This document shows, piece by piece, positions 21,260 through 33,109 of a stretch of 64,000 nt of DNA (its first letter is position 1; each line of letters begins with the position of its first letter). The DNA comes from Tubiluchus corallicola (taxonomy: Eukaryota; Priapulida; Priapulimorpha; Priapulimorphida; Tubiluchidae), in assembly GCA_030141605.1 (NCBI GenBank), contig JAQGDQ010000915.1, positions 16,814 to 80,813 on the forward strand. Direction: 5' to 3'. Below the pieces are notes generated by a model that had not been told where the DNA came from, did no database searches, and was given only the letters and a program-made list of their open reading frames with translations. Position numbers and translations under genes: made by a program.

Positions 21260-21395
21260 ATAATATGTCCTGTTCTGTCCTGTCCCGTCCAGTCCTGTCC
21301 GGCTTTGTCGGATTCTGCCCTATAACTCCTGCCCTGTTCTGTCCTGTCCGGTTCTGTGCTGTCATGTCATGTCTTGTGCTGCACTGTCCAGTTGC
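21260..21395. repeat. (TGTCC)n-like pentamer repeat
   Basis: Imperfect CCTGTCC/CCTGTTC pentamers on the plus strand. It resembles the pyrimidine minisatellite on the other side of the SDR exon. Confidence 0.8.
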
Positions 21396-21511
21396 AAACG
21401 AAGTAGTAATAAAATTGTTAATTTACGGGAAAGGTAAAGTTTGGTCAAGTTATGTTTGCAAGGTGTAATTATTAGTATAATTATGCAGGTTAAAACGGTA
21501 AATGAACTAAC

Positions 21512-21597
21512 CTTCCCATCTTTAGTGCCTCATAGTTTGCTCTTCCCACACCACGCGCGCCACCTGTAATCAATGCCAGTTTACCTTTGATCTTCAT
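21512..21597 (-). CDS. First coding exon of a short-chain dehydrogenase/reductase
   Basis: From ATG at 21597 the minus strand encodes 28 residues, MKIKGKLALITGGARGVGRA and then NYEALKMG, before a donor site (GGAAG then GTTAGT) at 21511. The T-G-x-x-x-G-x-G nucleotide-binding turn (residues 11-18), preceded by a G-K-x-A-L-[IV] strand, is the hallmark N-terminus of classical SDR enzymes, NAD(P)-dependent oxidoreductases. The M-x-x-x-G-K start resembles 15-hydroxyprostaglandin dehydrogenase-like members, but substrate cannot be told from one exon. The exon ends two bases into a codon. Downstream exons would lie at lower coordinates; none was recognised among the repeats there, so introns may be long or the gene may be an orphaned fragment. 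Confidence 0.7.
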
Positions 21598-21699
21598 CGA
21601 TGCGTTTTTTTGCTTTAAAAACTATAAAAATTGCGTGTGCTAAAAAGTTGGCTGTTGGGCTTTTAGCAGCTGGTGCGCAGAGCCTTCTAAGCACGTTGC

Positions 21700-23085
21700 C
21701 CTGTCCTGTTCCACTCTTCTCTGCCCTGTTCTACTCTTCTCCTTCCTGTTCTACTCTTCTCTGGCCTGCCCTGCCCTGCTCTACTCTTCTCTGCCCTGCT
21801 CTTCTCTTCTTTGCCCTGCTCTACTCTTCTCTGCCCTGTCCTGCTCTACTGTTCTCTGTCCTGCTCAACTCTTCTCTGCCCTGTTCTACTCTTCTCTTCC
21901 CTGTTCTACTCTTCTCTGCCCTGTCCTGCTCTACTGTTCTCTGCCCTGTTCAACTCTTCTCTGCCCTGTTCTACTCTTCTCTGCCCTGTTCTACTATTCT
22001 CTTCTCTGCCCTGCTCTTCTCTTCTTTGCCCTACTCTTCTCTTCTCTGCCCTGCTCTACTCTTCTCTGCCCTGCTCTACTCTTCTCTTCTCCGTCCTGTT
22101 CTCTGCCCTGCTCTTCTCTTCTCCGTCCTGTTCTATTCTTCTCTTCTCAGCCCTGTTCTACTCTTCTCTGCCCTGCTCTACTCTTCTCTTCTCCGTCCTG
22201 TTCTCTGCCCTGCTCTTCTCTTCTCCGTCCTGTTCTATTCTTCTCTTCTCTGCCCTGTTCTACTCTTCTCTGCCCTGCTCTACTCTTCTCTTCTACTCCT
22301 CTTCTCTGCCCTGCTCTACTCTTCTCTTCCTGCTCTACTCTTCTCTTCTCTGTCCTGCTCTACTCTTCTCTGCCCTGCTCTACTCTTCTCTTCTCTGTCC
22401 TGCTCTACTCTTCTCTGCCCTGCTCTACTCTTCTCTGCCCTGCTCTACTCTTCTCTGCCCTGCTCTACTCTTCTCTTCTCCGTCCTGTTCTCTGCCCTGC
22501 TCTTCTCTTCTCTGCCCTGCCCTGCTCTACTCTTCTCTGCCCTGCTCTACTCTTCTCTTCTCTGCCCTGTCCTACTCTTCTCTGTCCTGCTCTACTCTTC
22601 TCTTCCCTGTCCTGCTCTACTCTTCTCTGCCCTGTTCTACTCTTCTTCCCTGTCCTGCTCTACTCTTCTCTGCCCTGTTCTACTCTTCTCTTCTCTGTCC
22701 TGCTCTACTCTTCTCTGCCCTGCTCTACTCTTCTCTGCCCTGTTCTACTCTTCTCTGCCCTGTCCTGCTCTACTCTTCTCTGCCCTGTCCTGCTCTACTC
22801 TTCTCTGCCCTGTTCTACTCTTCTCTTCTCTGTCCTGCTCTGCTGTTCTCTGCCCTGTCCTGTTCTACTCTTCTCTTCTCCGTCCTGTTCTACTCTTCTC
22901 TGCCCTGCTCTACTCTACTCTTCTCTGTCCTGTTCTACTCTTCTCTTCTCTGTCCTGTTCTACTCTGCCCTGTCCTGCTCTACTGTTCTCTGCCCTGTTC
23001 TACTCTTCTCTGCCCTGCTCTAATCTTCTCTGCCCTGTTCTACTCTCTCTGCCCTGCTCTACTATTCTCTGCCCAGTTCTCTGTG
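21700..23085. repeat. Pyrimidine minisatellite, about 1.4 kb
   Basis: Irregular 15-25-bp units built from CTGCCCTG, TTCTACTC and TTCTCTTC. The plus strand is almost pure C/T with regularly placed G and A. Two long frames (534 and 442 residues, Leu/Ser/Cys-rich) exist only because stop codons cannot form in the repeat. It ends about 100 bases upstream of the SDR start codon. Confidence 0.95.
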
Positions 23086-24127
23086 TCGTTTCGTCCAACG
23101 ACCTCGTCGTCATTTTTCTATATGCAAGTCCTATCCTAATTAGAACATATGCAATAGCTTTGATCTCTGTTTCACAGCAGCCCATACATACAGACCCTGA
23201 GTAGTCTACCCCGTGTGATGAAGATTAATACACTTATTCTCGTCACGAAAACATAATCAGAAAAATCTAAACCGTTATGGTTTTTGCTGCAGAAAACCTA
23301 TATATCTGTCTCTCTTAGATGACGTTTTTGCCTTAATCTGAGACGTGCAATGGACATACATGGGAAAATTGATTCGCTTTAAAACTTTGAATTAATGGCT
23401 TGCTCAAGAAAAATGTCAATTTCTCGAGCAAAATTTGAAAAAGGCTTCCTTAAAAAGGCCTGTAATGAAACCTTCTTTACATTTTTGTAATTTGATCTTA
23501 GCTAAGCTTATGTAAATTCTCATGACTGGTGAATTTGCCTACATACAAGTTATATCAACAAATTAATTCCTTTTTGCCTTTATTACTTCGTTTATTCATT
23601 CATTCGCTCATTTATTATTTCTATCACTCATTCGTTCATTCATTCGTTCGTTCATTCTTTCTCTCACTCACTAATTCGTTCATTCTTTCTTTCTTTCATT
23701 CATTCATTCACACGACTGAAATGTAAAGAACTTCCCACGCCCATCAACGAAGTAAAATTTATTTCCATACAGCATAAGTTTACAAGCATAAGGAATACAA
23801 GGAGGATATAGACTGGCTCCTACTACATTAGATCTGCGAAAATGAGTCAATGACGCTGAAATGAGTTAACTTATTCTATTCTGAGTTCGATTCCCAGCAG
23901 CAGTTAGCTTTTTTGTCCTTACATACTAATCACATATTCACGCTCAGAACGTATCATCTATAATTATTATCATAAACGTTGTAATAATTTAGGGTCCTTA
24001 CAAAGACGTGCAATTAGGGTCTGTTGTAAGAGGGCGTAGTCGAGTAGTTAGTAAGCTTGTGCAATTTTTATATCATTCCGCGCCAGCGCTTATACATGCA
24101 AGCTATATCAATCACAATTGAAACAAA
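23086..24127. other. Intergenic; simple repeats and tRNA-like SINE scraps
   Basis: CATT/CGTT tetramer repeats at 23587-23715. GAGTTCGATTCCCAG at about 23883 has the form of a tRNA T-arm (Pol III B box). GTAGTCGAGTAGTTAG at about 24038 resembles an A box. Neither is part of a foldable tRNA; probably decayed tRNA-derived SINEs. Confidence 0.4.
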
Positions 24128-24331
24128 TCAGTGTGCACCCGCCTTAATGCCTACAAATTCGTATTCCCCATACTGTATGAAGTAAGCTCTAATGTACCGC
24201 CGGAAACATCTGATTTGAGGGTACTGGTGAGGAAAATAAGACATTCGGAGAACCTCGACAAGGGCTGATGCAAGATGAGGGGATTGCTGTAAGAAATCTT
24301 TCATCTTCAAAAGGAGGTCCATGCATAGTGA
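24128..24331 (-). CDS. Candidate terminal coding exon, unknown protein
   Basis: The minus-strand frame opens after a possible acceptor (GACGTGACGCAG, exon from 24331) and ends in TGA at 24128. It encodes about 67 residues of protein-like composition: an amphipathic stretch MDLLLKMKDFLQQSPHLASA, then RYIRAYFIQYGEYEFVG near the end. Hydrophobic periodicity and aromatic content look more like a real globular exon than random AT-rich sequence. I do not recognise the family, the acceptor has a weak pyrimidine tract, and no AATAAA was seen after the stop. Confidence 0.3.
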   Translation of the reverse strand, partial: SLCMDLLLKMKDFLQQSPHLASALVEVLRMSYFPHQYPQIRCFRRYIRAYFIQYGEYEFVGIKAGAH

Positions 24332-24340
24332 CTGCGTCAC

Positions 24341-24889
24341 GTCATGGTTTGTGACACAATATTAAAAATGACTAAAAAACTGGAGATCTTTTAGGAACTA
24401 ATAATAGATCAACTTACACTTTTGATTGCCCTCATTGCCACGTACAATTGTAAGCTGTGGGGCCCTATAATCAATATTCTGGAGCAGAAAAGTTAATTAG
24501 TGAGGACGCCAATTAGGACAGAAGATGATTGGAATAAATTATGGAATTCATCTTGGTACATTTCGTTGGCTAACCTAGACTCGAGAGTGCAACAGTGGAC
24601 TATGTGGATACACAATAGCAGAGACCGACTTATGTAAATGGCTGTGGCATGACTGGTACCCTGGTAATTACTAAAGATAAACGTCTGAGGAGAGGCACTC
24701 GCGTTTGGATTTATTTGCCAATTTCACATCCACTCTGAATGGATTAAACTGGCTGAGGTATAGAATAGCAGTTGAAACCCAGATTCAATTTCCCACCAGT
24801 AACTAATGAATGATTTAACGACTAACTTTTCTTTATCTTCAAGCATACATGTGTCCAAGGCTTTGACAATCCACCGCAATACACCGCAT
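24341..24889. other. Intergenic, nothing recognised
   Basis: No gene or repeat family seen. Confidence 0.4.
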
Positions 24890-25020
24890 CCTGTCGCATG
24901 GCAACTGTCAAGTGGCAACTGTCGCGTGGCAACTGTTTAGTGGCAACTGTCAAGTGGCAACTGTCAAGTGGTAACTGTTTAGTGTCAACTGTCGCGTGGC
25001 AACTGTCAAGTGGCAATGTC
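24890..25020. repeat. 14-bp minisatellite (GTGGCAACTGTCAA)
   Basis: About nine units of GTGGCAACTGT followed by CAA, CGC or TTA, spaced 14 bases apart. Each unit holds a GGCAAC half X-box, but no full RFX site. Confidence 0.9.
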
Positions 25021-27429
25021 GTAAATGATTTGTGAAAACAATTATTCGAGATACTGTTACGCAACTACTCAATTCGTGAATGTTTTAATTCCATTAACCA
25101 AGACGGTGTACTTACAACCATTTGAAAATGATAAATTTTTCAAAATCTAGTTCATTTGCCTTCCGTTTTCTCAAATTGTAGCTGATAGAACTCATATAAT
25201 AGTCGGAGTGGTTTTTGTGGATGAAGCTTTGTTAGAAGTGATAAAGTAACTGGTATAATTATGTGACGCAACTATTCATCATGCCAAATTTATATAGCTG
25301 CCCTCATTTGTTTAATAGTCAATTTGAGATAAAAATAATAAAAGTAAAAAATAAATCAACTTTTGATGTCCGTATCAGTGCATCTAACTCCTTATCGTAC
25401 AACACAGTGGCGTGCCGTCTCCACTGATCAATAATGCGCTGTCAATCTACACATTTCTTTCTTACGATGTAACAGTAACACGTTACATCCTAATCAGCTG
25501 GTTAATTAATGCTACTTTTCTCACTTCGTCACTGACAGTGAGTATCTTCCAGGAAACGGGGTGCCAAAGATCAGGAAACGAGGCAGGAGAAAGGCTCGTT
25601 GTCTCTCTGCGGTCAGCACAAAGTGACGATCGATTCTTAGGGATACTAATTAATGTAAAAGGCATTTGAGGAGGATGAATATTGTGCAACGTTGTGCCTA
25701 ACTAAAGTCTGCGGATTAAATGCTTAATTAAGAATTTGTTTGTGTACGAAGCCCGCCTGATTTATATATAATACTAAGTGGCTTCCAGAGCATCTTACTT
25801 GCATCTCGCGAGAAGCCAAGTATATGTGCGAGTGAGGCGGTGAGGGTGAGTAGGTGAGTTGCAACAAACACTAATTGAACTAAACTGTCTTTAATAATAA
25901 ATCTAAAGATAATAGTAAAGCACTGACGAGTACACGTACATTGTTGTACACAGTCGACACAGTATAGGACCACGGGTAACCAAAATTACAAAATTCACGT
26001 TCTACCGAATACGAGCTCTGCGCCAAAAAATAAAAATGACACATCAGACGCGCAGATTGACCCATATTTAGAGTCCCATCTGGCAGCAAGACAAGACTCG
26101 GGGGGATAGGAAAGGTTAATAGGACAATTTAGCAGCTTTCAGTTAAGTATCTACACCTCCGCGCCGCTTGTCCACCTGTACTGACATCAAAATTAGAAGA
26201 TCTTGCTGACCTGCTACCTGACAGCATTTGTTCCTTCAAAAGATGACATTCCCAACAGCTGCAAAAGAGGACTATGTAAGAAAACGTGGATGGAGCTTTG
26301 CTATAGCTTCCTTTTTGCAACGATGCGTAGATTAAGGAAATCATGTGCACGTATAGCGTTAGTATAAGTTAAGAATTTCATATCGGGTTAGCGTCGATAA
26401 GGTTACCAATGCGTATGAATAGATTGATAAACAACGAGCTGATGGCTTAAAATGCGACACGTGTTCACATGTTATTTGAACAAAACGAGTCATGTGATTG
26501 ATTCAAACGAGTTTGCGACTGAAAGCATGCAAATCTATCTTGAGTAACCAACAAACAGATGAAGCTGATCTTCTAAATACAGCATAATGAGCAGCTAACC
26601 TAGAGTAAATAAAATATATGATCTAAAAAGACAAAATTTTACGTCTTTTAGTCAATGCTTAAAGTTCATTCTTTCCTTCTACGAGATAAACAAAAACTTA
26701 AAAATCAAATGCTTTCCAGATATTTAATGCATCAAACGTTGCACGTACAGTCGTGACATTGCAGGTGCTTGTGAACAGTCATCTAACGGAACAAATGTGA
26801 ACGGAGCTTAATATAGTTGCCCAATACATAGCCGTCAGCTTTCAGCTTCATACACGACGTTCCCAAACGCACATAACCGTTACTTAGACGGATCTCAATG
26901 AACTTAATATTCTCATTTTGCTACAGAAATAAATTACAGAAGGTTTTTATGAGTGGAAGATGAGAAAATAATCAACTGCGCACGTCGTCTTACTCAATAA
27001 ATTTCGAAATCCTGGTGGTAGGCAAGTCAAAAAAAAACCTCCTTCAACAGTTTGATGGGCTTGGCCAACAGGTGGGTCTCTCACAAGCAGGTGTTTGTGA
27101 GGAAGCCAACTTCGCTCTACTCATTCCATTACCAAAATAGCAACCCCTTGATGTATGGCTTCAAAAAGCGACAGCTACGCAGTTTTTCTGTCCCGGACAA
27201 ATTGTGCGCAACGTCCGTTAATTTGTTGTTTTGCTATCTTACCAGAGTTCCAAGTGCGCATATTGCGTGTTGCGTATTATGCGATTCGTACTGCGTTGTG
27301 CGTAACGTGCCGACCGTTTCCACGCATCAGTCTTATCCTACGCAAGTTAACAAGTCAAATAAAACAGCAATGGGATTAAAAAGCAAGTTTTAATTTCCGG
27401 CGACACAAAATCATGAAATGCCATACACG
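25021..27429. other. Intergenic, nothing recognised
   Basis: No gene, MITE end or satellite supported over 2.4 kb. A hairpin-forming GATGTAAC...GTTACATC occurs at about 25467-25490. Small frames on both strands (25412-26350) lack any recognisable feature. Confidence 0.35.
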
Positions 27430-27512
27430 ATGAATAGCTGAGTGTGTACTAAGCGACCAAAGTTAAGCAATGCTGACCCCGTTTAGTAAATGGGTGGCAA
27501 CCAGTAAACATT
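27430..27512 (+). mobile_element. 5S-related SINE fragment
   Basis: ATGAATAGCTGAGTG is followed by AAAGTTAAGCAATGCTGAC and AAATGGGTGGCAACCAG, matching the head of the element at 35965 and the internal control region of 5S rRNA (AAGTTAAGCA...GGGTGACC). Short and diverged. Confidence 0.5.
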
Positions 27513-28205
27513 TTGCTAGACACTTTTGCTTTTCACCACTAATTAATAAATAAGAATCCTAATGGCCAATAAAGGTAGCACCTCGTTTTACAGAATTGCC
27601 CTTGCTGCTTAGTTAGATTCCGATGTTGCTGTGACGGTGCACTTATATTTCTTGATTATTTTTGTCAGGATTGCGAACCTATTTATTTAACTAGGCTCGA
27701 AAGCGCACCTCACAAATGAAATTGATTTTTATTAACCATCGAATTAAAGATGTGTTGAGCCGAAACACGGATTTTCCTAAAACACGTGTTATGGGTTCTG
27801 TGTTATTTCCCTAACGTGTAACATCGTTACTGTGCTGATGTAATATTTAGGAAAAATTACTGATCGACAATCTCAATTATTCTAAATAAGCTGGGCATTA
27901 AATTCAATTGCTTTATTTAATTAAAGAGATATATAACGCGTGAAAAACTGTGCACAGATCATTAAAACAAAACTGTACAAGTGTATACGAGGCTACAAGC
28001 ATACTGGTACCGGGTTTACCACGTCAGAGCTCCAGTCCTGGCGTTAACTGCGTCACCATTGCATTTCCATTCCATGACGATGGTTTCATCACTACCATAT
28101 TGTAAACGCAACTACATCCTTCCATTCCATTCCACGTGTTATCGATCCATACCATACCATCCGTCGTTCGATTCCGCCATGTTCCGACAGCTGCTGGCAG
28201 CTCAC
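27513..28205. other. Intergenic; short CCATTCCATT repeat
   Basis: Only short pentamer repeats (about 28115-28160) noted. Confidence 0.35.
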
Positions 28206-28320
28206 CTCTCGGATCGCCCCCTCTTCGCCTCACCTCTGACACGGTAGCTTCCTCGTGATACGACAGTCTAGCTTGTTTGACTCCGTCCGCCAACTTGCTG
28301 GGAGTCTCGCCAATACAAGT
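28206..28320 (-). CDS. Candidate internal coding exon, unknown protein
   Basis: On the minus strand, after TTATTCTAG (possible acceptor), one frame is open for 38 codons: IGETPSKLADGVKQARLS then YHEEATVSEVRRRGGDP. It ends at a strong donor, GATCCGAG followed by GTGAGC. The segment is GC-richer than its surroundings and the peptide is hydrophilic and ordinary in composition. An alternative donor exists after GTGTCAGAG. Family not recognised and neighbouring exons not found. Confidence 0.3.
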
Positions 28321-29715
28321 CTAGAATAAGTTCCGTATTCCATTGACCATATTAACAAGCCGTTTCTACTCCGCTTATAACATCAGAGGAAGATCGCAAT
28401 GAATCTCGTTAGAAATGTTCAAACTGAGCAGTGTGGACAGACTTTAGACGTGCCTGCCACACGTTACGATACGCTCAAAAACCAAGTATCAACTCTCTAG
28501 CTAGATCGAGAAATTCACTTCTCCATGACCTGTAGGAAGCACCCATGTTTATGCATTTTTAAAATAACCAATGAGAGGCAAGTATGCGTTAAACATAACT
28601 AGGTTACCTGTACCGATTTCACAACTGTACATATGCAAAACTAAACTGCTTCATCTCTTAAAGAAGCATTTTAAGTGCAAATAATCAAATAATGGGCCAC
28701 ATGTAGAAATTAATCTAATTGCTAAGAATAGAAATTGTTAGGTAAAGCAGTGTTTATTTGGCTTGCGCAGGCATTTAAAATAAAAGATCAAGCTTGGACA
28801 GTAGTACGTCTGATAGGGCACGAAGATAGGGCGCTATCACAACTGCTAACATGATGTAGGTCTTTCCCCGTTAGATACTGGATCTTAACAAAAACAACTT
28901 CAGTTTTTACTCAAAACGAATGTGTTATATTTTCTGAATACTGCGAATATTTTCACATATGTTTCTAACTATTTTTCTTTCACTCAGCGCTAATATAATT
29001 AGCTATTACTCACACTCAATATGGTTACTCAAAACACTAGTTACTTAAACTAGGTCTTTACGTACTCGTGGAAACACATTTTACAGCAACCATAATACAC
29101 TGTGATTACTTTGCTCATCCAATTCATCACCTCGTAATCATGCAACTTCAAACTCATCTTCCTTAAACTTACTCGATCGACGATCACTAATCAAATCGTT
29201 TATTTGCAGTTAACAAAATCGATGCTGATCTACGCAAAACGATTTTCCATTCGTCGTAAGTGGTTCTTCACAAAAATTGAGTGCAAAAGTTCATTGAGAT
29301 TCGTCCAATTGTCATCAGTGGCCATTGCAGCATTCACTGATTCATAACAGTGATTCGGCTTTTGCCATAGTGTATCATTCCGCCAGCATAGAGAAAAGTT
29401 GATTATCAGGTTCATTGATTTAGCATCAATTGTATTAATGAACGACCACTATAATTAATATTCGTAAACGTCACTGGTCGCCATATTGTTTTCATTATCT
29501 GAATTATTCATCATACTTTGTTGCTGGGATTTCCTGCAAATCAATGCAGATGAAAATCAACAATTATTCTAGGCAAGGTCAAATGTAGCATTAATTCAGA
29601 TAAAAACCAACTAGACCTCTTTGTACTGCACAATAATATTTTCCAGTAATTTTAAGCAACATTTATTTACTCTTTAACTCACGCAAATCTCAAAAACAGG
29701 TTTCCTTTATTTTCA
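28321..29715. other. Intergenic, nothing recognised
   Basis: AT-rich sequence, no gene or element ends seen until the TTAA at 29716. Confidence 0.4.
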
Positions 29716-30266
29716 TTAAAGGAAGACCGGACGATTGTTTAGACTCAATCTCATTTTAATTTACTGTCCAAAATGTACATTTTCTTGCCTATAAAAGTTA
29801 ACAATAATTCCTTATATTTGAATAATTAGCTTAGAAAGTCAATTAACGGCAACCGAACACAGCTATTGTTTACGTCAGAAACTAACCACAGTTTGTGCAA
29901 TGGCAGGCGTCTTCCATTGCGCGTCAAGCACATTTGCATAAGTGTTACAGTACTGCTTAAACGCATGATGTCACGAAAATGGGGTCTACGTCATATGACG
30001 TCAGAAACTAACACAGAAGTTTATGATCATAGTTATCACGGTACCGCTTTCTATTGATCGGCCACGCGCATGTGACAAAAAGGCGAGGCTGTCAATCTTA
30101 GTAGATTCACTGAGCCGCGCGTAGCTTTGAAAGTTTAACGAAACTTGAGTATCTGAGGTAATTATTATTTAATCTAAGTTTTGATTTAAAAAAAGCTATT
30201 GTAGTTTTCAATATTTTAGAGCATTCTTTATTCTGAACTCGTGTTTACACAGTCATCGGGTTTTAA
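29716..30266 (+). mobile_element. TTAA-type MITE, family B, copy 1
   Basis: Begins TTAAAGGAAGACCGGACG. The first ~230 bases match the reverse complement of 37510-37745 closely (GATTGTTTAGACTCAATC, AATTTACTGTCCAAAAT, CACAGCTATTG). The right end is degraded, GGGTTTTAA. The ends and CAATATTTTA-like subterminal sequence relate it to family A. Confidence 0.7.
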
Positions 30267-31050
30267 AGGTTTTGAACAATTTATAATGTGTGCGTGTATG
30301 AGTATGCGCGCGTGCATGCGTGCGTACGTGCGTGCGTGTACGCTGCTGTAACATCTACGTCTAACAGTTGGACAGTTCTAGGTATGATCCATTTTTTCCT
30401 GTAAGAAACCCGGATGTTAGTACATCTTACAGATATTGTCAATAGCAATATACGCTATTTCTGCGTAGTAAAAGATATTCCCACTGTAATCGTCGTTTTA
30501 CCTTTACCCAGAGACCCATAAACAGTCGTGCTCTGACTTATCTAGTTGCCTATAAGCGGATATAAACAACATCTTTCGTAAATCCGCATGAATCGACACG
30601 GTGATATGCAACATAATGGCTTCTCTAGCTTAGCGGTGATTATTGCTAAATCAATGCACTGATTCATAAAAGCGATTGATTATCATCATGCTTTACACAG
30701 TGGCTTAACATGAAGATCGTTTTCGGGATAAACAGGTAGCTGCAGCCATGGGCCATATTTATACAGGAGAGTAAGGAAGTAATGAGAAAATAACAGAATG
30801 TAAGTGTTGGAAAACCTGCAGAAATACTATAGTACAATTGGAATTATACAAATGTATATTTTTACGTCATTATGATGTCATAATACAATTTGATCAATTT
30901 GATCAGCACATTTCAACATATCAGCGTATTTTTACAGTGCCGTTTCTTTTCGAACACTCAGTACAAATGTAGCTTGCAAGATGTACTATTTAAAGCCTGT
31001 AAACAATATTTTTGTGTAATAAGGTAGTAGATTTGACTGCCACTGCATAT
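30267..31050. other. Spacer with (GCGTGC)n
   Basis: Imperfect GTGC/GCGT repeat at 30305-30342; otherwise nothing recognised. Confidence 0.4.
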
Positions 31051-31051
31051 A

Positions 31052-31193
<142 letters not shown>

Positions 31194-31882
31194 TAAATTC
31201 AATTCAATTTTATCGATTTTATTGGCATAAAGATTATCATATGTATGATAATGAACGTAGAGTAATTGTGCTCGACTGCATCATACGGCAGTCAGATTTT
31301 ATACTATGAGCAATATTTTTGACTTAAAGACTTAAAGCTTTTCTTTTCGTTTGCACATTCGAAAAAAGTTTTCCTGGGTGTCTAAAAATTGTAAGGAACA
31401 CTTTTTCTAAGAGTTAAAGTTCTGGAAGGCATTTCTACTTAGTTTTCAGTTTTCTTTTCATTTTCAACCTCACATTAAGTCAGACAGTATATCCGGTTTA
31501 GTCAGGCTCAAACCAAAGTGCAGGGGGGGGGGCATATTCTGTCATGCTTCTTCACTGCTCAGCTTTTATCTTTGTCTATCAGACGATCACACCTAAGAAT
31601 CCACTGTGTTCTTACAAGTTTATCTGTTCGAACATGTAAAAATGATCCTATATGTCAGAAGTATTGTTTGAACGACACATCGACCACAAAGCAAGATGGC
31701 AGTAATGATCAGAAAATTAACCTCGGTGCATATAATAAAGCAGCTCAGCATGAAATGGCAATGACGTCACTGTTGTGTTTTTCCCGTTAATTAATGTACC
31801 TTGTTCACGGTGGGTACATCACAATTACAAGACGGGGAATTATAAACACGAACTACATCATCCTCCTTCACGTTATAGCCAC
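31194..31882. other. Intergenic; poly-G tract
   Basis: A G run at about 31523-31531. A 90-residue frame at 31518-31790 has no recognisable feature. Confidence 0.4.
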
Positions 31883-32602
31883 CGAACTACCAGGGGCGGA
31901 ACTAGGGGGGAGCGAGGGGGCGCCCCCCCCCTGCAAAATGGGACAAATAATTTATTTTTGCAGTGAAAAATGCAGTTCGCATGTAATCATTTTCAATATG
32001 AATTAGAATTAGGTAAAAAAATGTTTGGTAGCTTCAGTGTGCGTGCAGACAAAACTCAGTGTGCATAGAGGTGCCTATCACAGTGTAGGCCTACAGGGAC
32101 CACACACAGTCACAGGTCTGTGTGCACAGCAATAGGATGCTGGTGTAGCAGCGGTACTATGCTGAAATTTGAGAGTGCCCCCGTGCGTATAGGTACCATG
32201 GTGTAGCAGCGTTACGGCACTGAACTTGGAATAGGCCTAAACCTTTTGTACGGTACAGCACGCAAAAAACAAATTTGCTAAGTACACTATAGTAATAATT
32301 TCATTTCATTGCTTCATATAATTTATTGTAGTTCTGTAATTGTGTCATTTGGGCTACTTGGCAAAATGTACATCAACGTGCCTTTATAGAACGTGGACTT
32401 TACATAGTGTCGAATATCATGTGATATTGAATGGTTTGTGATAGAACAAAAATAAATCAAAATTGTTTCAAAAATCCGCGCGTGCATGCAGTAAATTGGC
32501 TTAACCATTATTTAACCACTTCGGATACCTCGCCCTCCCAGAAAATTTTTGCGCCCCCCCCCACCCCTGCTTGCCACATCTAGTTCCGCCGTTGCGAACT
32601 AC
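31883..32602. mobile_element. hAT MITE with perfect 8-bp target duplication
   Basis: CGAACTAC (31883-31890) and CGAACTAC (32595-32602) flank a 704-bp element. The left terminus is CAGGGGCGGAACTAG and the right is CTAGTTCCGCCGTTG, whose complement is CAACGGCGGAACTAG; 13 of 15 terminal positions match. Poly-G/C subterminal tracts mirror each other at both ends. An 8-bp duplication and CAG-type termini define hAT superfamily transposons. There is no transposase frame, so it is non-autonomous, and the intact duplication suggests a fairly recent insertion. Confidence 0.9.
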
Positions 32603-33109
32603 TTTTATTATCTGCTCACAAAAATTATGGCGCTTAGTTATGAGCACTGAAAATAGTTCACGCTAAAACTCTTGCACGCTACACCTCGTTACTAATATTT
32701 TTTCTTATACAAAAAATATAGTACACGAAAGTAAGCGGTGGACAAATTTATAACTTAAGCTTAATATTAAAAATGCTGTTTAATGTAACTGGCTATGGCA
32801 GAACCGGAACACATTTGATTATCAATAATAAGCTCTTAAGATGACAGACTGAACCAACAGAGGTGTCGGCCACCTCCTCGACGAAGTAAGCAGCCACAAA
32901 CAGTGTTGTGAATGAAACCGTCAGAGTGAGCACTGGATCTGGTGGTCATCCCTCCATTCACTAATCAGGTCAGGTGGTTGCTCACGTGCGCTTGTTAAAT
33001 GTGCACGTTCAACGCTCGGTTATTTACTGCGACTGAAAGACGCGGGTGAGAAATGATTATTGAAAAAACGTTCCATTTCCTACGCATTTGTGTCTACTGC
33101 AAGCAGTGA
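32603..33109. other. Spacer, nothing recognised
   Basis: No gene or repeat recognised. Confidence 0.4.

Noticed and set aside
21600-23204. 534- and 442-codon open frames rich in Leu, Ser and Cys
   Set aside because: They are stop-free only because the underlying DNA is a pyrimidine minisatellite; two overlapping frames translate the same repeat.
24890-25020. Cluster of X-box-like sites
   Set aside because: Only the GGCAAC half-site is present in each 14-bp unit; the GTNRCC half is missing.
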